A stretch of DNA of 12,333 bases from Ruminococcus sp. UBA4385 (GTDB lineage: Bacteria > Bacillota_A > Clostridia > Oscillospirales > Ruminococcaceae): NCBI GenBank assembly GCA_002391065.1, contig DGRP01000120.1, forward strand, positions 1 through 12,333, written 5' to 3'. A program made the position numbers and the translations under genes. Under the pieces are notes generated by a model that saw nothing but the letters and a program-made list of their open reading frames with translations, was not told the origin of the DNA and did not search any database. Positions 12,151 to 12,333 of the stretch are shown here, one piece after another (position 1 is the first letter of the stretch; each line of letters opens with the position of its first letter).

Positions 12151-12333
12151 GGTGGAGACCCTTTTGAAAAAGGGTCCTCCCCCCGGACCCCCCTCCCTAA
12201 AACTTCTAATTCCTTTTTGGCTGGGGGGAGCTGCATTATGATAAAGCAGCAAAATGTCGGAATTTTGCGTTCTCGGACAGAAAGCCTCCCCCCAGCCAAA
12301 AAGAGTTAAAAGTCTTTGGAAAGGGGTTTGGGG
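12151..12333. repeat. Large imperfect palindromic repeat element, cut by window edge
   Basis: A hairpin GGAGACCCTTTT / AAAAGGGTCCTCC (12154-12180) precedes two roughly 50-bp arms (12181-12230 and 12284-12333) that are imperfect reverse complements. Both share the CTTTTTGGCTGGGGGGAG block. The roughly 53-bp centre contains two nested hairpins, GCTGCATTATGATAAAGCAGC-type (12230-12250) and CAAAAT-GTCGG-AATTTTG. The right arm continues to the last base, so the element may extend further. No transposase or real gene is present. It may be a MITE-like or dispersed regulatory repeat. Confidence 0.65.

Noticed and set aside
12117..12299. 60-codon minus-strand frame at the right end
   Set aside because: It lies within the palindromic repeat, has no ribosome site, and its composition reflects the G-rich arms.

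Overview
This window looks like chromosome from a low-to-mid GC, fibre-degrading gut clostridium. Ruminococcus or another Oscillospiraceae is the best guess, inferred only from gene content and style: a lipoprotein GH26 mannanase with an N-terminal CBM35-like module, an intracellular GH95 fucosidase, a clostridial DUF4830 protein, a minD-mgsA pair, strong AGGAGG ribosome sites and near-consensus sigma-A promoters. No rRNA, tRNA, CRISPR array, transposase or phage gene is visible.

Layout. Bases 1-363 hold the start of a secreted protein that leaves the window on the left. Bases 500-830 hold a compact convergent RNA/peptide module (module 1). Bases 893-1383 hold a heptamer repeat array and a membrane-anchored DUF4830 protein. 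Bases 1609-3038 hold a transcription unit with a structured leader, a MinD-like ATPase and methylglyoxal synthase (TTG start), ending in a strong bidirectional terminator. Bases 3086-4681 encode the GH26 lipoprotein on the minus strand. Bases 4733-5058 hold module 2, a second copy of the peptide/antisense module in inverted orientation. Bases 5057-9604 hold a minus-strand operon: hisS, a small Cys-rich protein, a two-TM protein, an isochorismatase-like hydrolase and aspS, with overlapping or nearly abutting genes apart from a 31-bp gap before aspS. Bases 9673-12088 hold GH95 with its own promoter and terminator. The right end is a large imperfect palindromic repeat cut by the window edge.

The most notable content is the pair of candidate type I toxin-antitoxin modules. 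Each has a 27-28 aa single-TM peptide beginning MSVxEVLTL and ending in lysines/arginine. Each also has a roughly 70-nt leader that is more conserved than the peptide, a convergent antisense RNA of about 96 nt with a perfect TTGACA-17-TATAAT promoter and its own terminator, and a predicted toxin-mRNA terminator overlapping the antitoxin -35 box. In both copies the 5' leader and 3' UTR of the toxin mRNA are collinearly complementary over three blocks, and most differences between copies keep pairing through G-U wobbles. This suggests a 5'-3' long-distance interaction like those of other type I toxin mRNAs.

The other genes are housekeeping (tRNA charging, cell-division-type ATPase, glycolytic bypass) and glycan use (mannan outside the cell, fucosides inside). 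Starts were chosen by ribosome-binding site and family alignment, so several are shorter than the longest possible reading frame.
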